Source of the DNA: Bifidobacterium animalis subsp. animalis ATCC 25527
GTDB taxonomy: Bacteria > Actinomycetota > Actinomycetes > Actinomycetales > Bifidobacteriaceae
Direction of reading: 5' to 3'
DNA length: 64,000 nt
NCBI RefSeq assembly: GCF_000260715.1
Contig: NC_017834.1
Span: 1,364,001-1,428,000 of the forward strand
Below, piece after piece: positions 61,556 through 64,000 of the stretch (the first letter of the stretch is position 1; the number at the start of each line of letters is the position of its first letter). A program made the translations under genes and the position numbers. The notes under the pieces were generated by a model. The model saw nothing but the letters and a program-made list of their open reading frames with translations, was not told where the DNA came from and made no database searches.

Positions 61556-62952
61556 CGTAATCCTGCTTCTTCTTCCTGTTCGGTAATGGTTTCCTTGTTG
61601 TACGGATCGTCAATGAAGCGCGTCAGCACGCTCTCGCCGTGCGCCGGGAGATCTTCCGAGACGGCGAAGGCGTTCACCCTGGCGGCGAGCTCCTTCAGTC
61701 CCTGCTCGTCGTATTCGATGACCTCCACCGGCTTCATGAACGTGTGCACGCCGAGACCAGCGGCGAATCGTGCGGTGCCCGAGGTGGGCAGCACATGGTT
61801 CGAGCCCGACATGTAGTCGCCCAGCGGCACCGGGGAATAGTTGCCGCGGAAGATGGCGCCAGCGTTGCGGATCTTCGCGATCACGGCATCCGTGTCTGCA
61901 GTCTGCACTTCAAGGTGTTCGGCGGCGTAGGCGTTCGCCGCGTCGATCGACTGCTCGATGCCGTCGGTGAGAATGATGCCGGACTGCTTGCCGGAGAGGC
62001 TGGTGGCTACACGTTCGGAGTGCTCGGTGCGCGGCACACGCTTGTTGAGCTCGGCCTGCACCGCCTCGGCCGACTGCTCGTCGTCGGTGATGAGCACCGA
62101 TCCGGCGAGTTCGTCGTGCTCGGCCTGACCAATGAGGTCAGCGGCGACATATGCCGGGTTCGAGGTCTTGTCGGCGATGATGGCGATCTCAGTGGGACCG
62201 GCGACCGCGTCGATGCCCACAATGCCCGAGACGAGACGCTTGGCCGTGGCCACGAAGATGTTGCCCGGACCAGTGATCTTGTCTACCGGCTCGCACAGCA
62301 CCGGGGAGACCGGATTGTCGAGGTCGGCGGCGCCATAGGCGAACATCGCGATGGCCTGTGCACCGCCGACGGCGTAGACCTCGTCCACACCGAGAATGGC
62401 ACAGGTGGCAAGAATCGTCTTGTTCGGCCAACCCTGCGCATTGTCACGGCTTGGCGGAGTGGCGATGGCGAGGCTTTCGACACCGGCGGCCTGTGCCGGC
62501 ACCACGTTCATGATTACGGAACTCGGGTACACGGCCTTGCCGCCGGGCACGTACAGACCCACACGCTGGATCGGGATCCAGCGCTCACTGACGCGCGCAC
62601 CCTCGGCCAGATCGGTGTGGAAGTCCTCCGGGACCTGCGATTTCGCGACTGCGCGGGCACGGCGCACGGATTCCTCAATCGCTGCGCGTACTTCCGGGTC
62701 GAGGCTCGCCACGGCGGCATCCATGACGTCGGTGGGTACACGGAACGACTTGGGGACGATGTGGTCGAATTTCTCGGCATATTCACGCAACGCTGCGGCG
62801 CCGTTCTCCCTCACGTTGTCGAGAATCGGCTGCACGATCTCGCTCGCTTCGTCGGTTCCCATCTCAGCTCGTGGCATCGCGTCGAGCATCTCGGCGCGTG
62901 TCAGTTCCTTGCCGCGCAAATCAATGATGCGCATATAGTTATCTTGGCTCAT
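61552..62952 (-). CDS. hisD: Histidinol dehydrogenase
   Basis: A 466-residue enzyme, the last two oxidation steps of histidine synthesis. VGLYVPGGKAVYPSSVIMNV, the VAGPTEIAIIAD segment and LPTSGTARFAAGLGVHTFMK match HisD. The start is either ATG 62952 (MSQDNYM) or ATG 62934. A -10-like CATAGT is 5 nt before the first and no clear Shine-Dalgarno sequence exists, so a leaderless mRNA starting at 62952 is possible. It is the first gene of the his operon. Confidence 0.94.
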   Translation of the reverse strand: MSQDNYMRIIDLRGKELTRAEMLDAMPRAEMGTDEASEIVQPILDNVRENGAAALREYAEKFDHIVPKSFRVPTDVMDAAVASLDPEVRAAIEESVRRARAVAKSQVPEDFHTDLAEGARVSERWIPIQRVGLYVPGGKAVYPSSVIMNVVPAQAAGVESLAIATPPSRDNAQGWPNKTILATCAILGVDEVYAVGGAQAIAMFAYGAADLDNPVSPVLCEPVDKITGPGNIFVATAKRLVSGIVGIDAVAGPTEIAIIADKTSNPAYVAADLIGQAEHDELAGSVLITDDEQSAEAVQAELNKRVPRTEHSERVATSLSGKQSGIILTDGIEQSIDAANAYAAEHLEVQTADTDAVIAKIRNAGAIFRGNYSPVPLGDYMSGSNHVLPTSGTARFAAGLGVHTFMKPVEVIEYDEQGLKELAARVNAFAVSEDLPAHGESVLTRFIDDPYNKETITEQEEEAGLR

Positions 62953-62957
62953 AAGCC

Positions 62958-62963
62958 ACTATG
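62958..62963 (-). promoter_or_regulatory. Candidate -10 of the his operon, possibly leaderless
   Basis: On the minus strand, CATAGT lies 5 nt before the hisD ATG at 62952. TTCTCG, 17 bp further upstream, is a weak -35. Confidence 0.35.
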
Positions 62964-63163
62964 GTACCAAGCGCCTGTCACGAGAAGGAAAACGAGAGCA
63001 TCGGGCCTTTTGCATCGTGAGATTGCCCGCTGACGTGTCCCGACGAGTCCCCATGTTCGCGTCAATCCAGCAAATTTGCGTAGTCGGGGACGCGCTCCGT
63101 GTGGAATTTGTCCCAGATTACGCAAAACAATGACAACGATCAGATGAGAAGATGGCAGGCATC

Positions 63164-63221
63164 CGGTTTGCGTGAACGGAGACGGCATGCGATGGCATGC
63201 CGTCTCCGTTCACGCAAACCG
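63164..63221 (-). terminator. 27-bp perfect hairpin directly after dnaE
   Basis: Left arm 63164-63190 and right arm 63195-63221 are perfect complements with a 4-nt loop (GATG). It begins 5 nt past the dnaE stop. No T-run follows on the minus strand, so it may terminate by its length alone or protect the 3' end. Confidence 0.65.
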
Positions 63222-63225
63222 CCGT

Positions 63226-64000
63226 TCAGATCATAGGCAGTGCGTTGGCGCCGAAGAGAACCTTGATATCGGCGAACAGGCCGGTCTCACGGCGCACACG
63301 GAAGCGATCGCCGAGGGTCATGAGGGTCACGCCGCCATTGTCATCGACGATGGCAAGCCTGACCTCGCAGGCACCGGGATGATTGGAGAGGATCTGCGAG
63401 AACTGTTCGAGCCGTTGCATATCGAGGGCGTGCGCAGGCAGCTGGACGAAAACAGGACGGTCCTCACCGGCTTCGATGACGGGCACCATGAGGTCGGTGG
63501 CGCGCAACGAGATCGTCTCGTCACGTGCCTCGACCATGCCACGCACCTGCACGATCGTGTCGACGGCGAGTTCCGCCGCGTGCGCCTCGTACACCTTGCC
63601 GAACAGCAGGCATTGGATGGAGCTCTCCATGTCTTCAATCGTCACGATCGCCCATCGGTTGCCCTTCTTGGAGACGCGTGAGTCGACGTTGGTGATGAGC
63701 CCGGCGACCATGACCTGACTGCGCTCGGGCATCGTGGGAGCACGGTCGATCAGTTGCGCGATGGACATGTCACGCAGGCTGGCGAGCACGGACTGCATGC
63801 CTGAAAGCGGGTGGTCGGACACATACAGGCCCAGCATTTCGCGTTCGAAGTTGAGCTTGGTCTTCTTATCCCACTCCTCCACGTCGGGTACGCTGATCGA
63901 CACATCGCCGAGCGCTTCGGCCTCGCCATCACCGGCACCGGCGTCGAGGTCGGCGAAGAGGTCGAACTGCCCAGTGGCCTGCTTGCGTTTGAGGTCGGTG
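63226..64000 (-). CDS. dnaE: DNA polymerase III subunit alpha, C-terminal end (partial)
   Basis: Only about the last 258 codons are present; the gene starts beyond the window. The region includes GQFDLFADL (which resembles a clamp-binding motif) and EWDKKTKLNFEREMLGLYVS then DHPLSG. An OB-fold follows (VMVAGLITNVDSRVSKKGNR onward), typical of the C-terminal DnaE domains. This is the replicative polymerase of the chromosome. The stop is at 63226, next to a 27-bp hairpin. Confidence 0.94.
   Translation of the reverse strand, partial: TDLKRKQATGQFDLFADLDAGAGDGEAEALGDVSISVPDVEEWDKKTKLNFEREMLGLYVSDHPLSGMQSVLASLRDMSIAQLIDRAPTMPERSQVMVAGLITNVDSRVSKKGNRWAIVTIEDMESSIQCLLFGKVYEAHAAELAVDTIVQVRGMVEARDETISLRATDLMVPVIEAGEDRPVFVQLPAHALDMQRLEQFSQILSNHPGACEVRLAIVDDNGGVTLMTLGDRFRVRRETGLFADIKVLFGANALPMI

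Overview
The window is chromosomal DNA from a high-GC Gram-positive bacterium, almost certainly a Bifidobacterium. The tmRNA encodes the tag AKSNRTEFALAA. The division and cell-wall cluster has an actinobacterial arrangement without ftsA or ftsZ at its end. A bL37-type 24-residue ribosomal protein, a PriA-type HisA, an actinobacterial LexA system, an NAD-dependent lactate dehydrogenase and a ROK regulator with fructokinase fit the same picture. I did not fix the species. There is no prophage, insertion sequence, integrase, CRISPR array, rRNA or recognisable tRNA; this is core chromosome.

Layout. 1-3.3 kb: the end of gap, then ybaK, ispH, galM and the tiny bL37 gene. 3.4-7.3 kb: an ECF sigma factor with its anti-sigma partner, divergent from a complete murE followed by a FemAB-type bridge enzyme. 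7.3-12.7 kb: folC, a two-component system, and a lipoprotein gene broken by an in-frame amber codon, with two clusters of 52-bp palindromic repeats. 12.7-18.5 kb: aminopeptidase P, a Nudix hydrolase, a Rossmann-fold protein, a ROK regulator, fructokinase and dtd. 18.7-19.1 kb: tmRNA (minus strand). 19.3-25.0 kb: a peptide ABC transporter operon. 25.3-39.9 kb: the dcw cluster, transcribed mraZ-rsmH-ftsL-ftsI-(murE-like)-murF-mraY-murD-ftsW-murG-murC-ftsQ.

40.2-54.4 kb: a HelD-like helicase, serA, nrdR, a divergent SOS pair (LysM protein / lexA) with three LexA boxes, a cation efflux protein, ldh, hflX, an rRNA-methyltransferase-like gene and hrpA. 54.5-63 kb: glnA, a DUF2252 protein and the histidine operon hisD-hisC-hisB-orf-hisH-priA. 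The right edge holds the 3' part of dnaE.

How the genes connect. The gene in the murE position of the dcw cluster has lost the ATP-binding loop and the C-terminal half of a Mur ligase. The intact murE lies about 29 kb away beside a FemAB gene, so stem-peptide lysine/ornithine addition and interpeptide bridging appear to be encoded together outside the cluster. The three clusters of 52-bp palindromes sit only between genes and keep the same period. Their arms change in matched pairs, so they form a real repeat family with no function I can assign. Several genes (ybaK, dtd, the DUF2252 gene, possibly hisD) carry a -10-like hexamer five or six bases before the start codon and no Shine-Dalgarno sequence, which suggests leaderless mRNAs.
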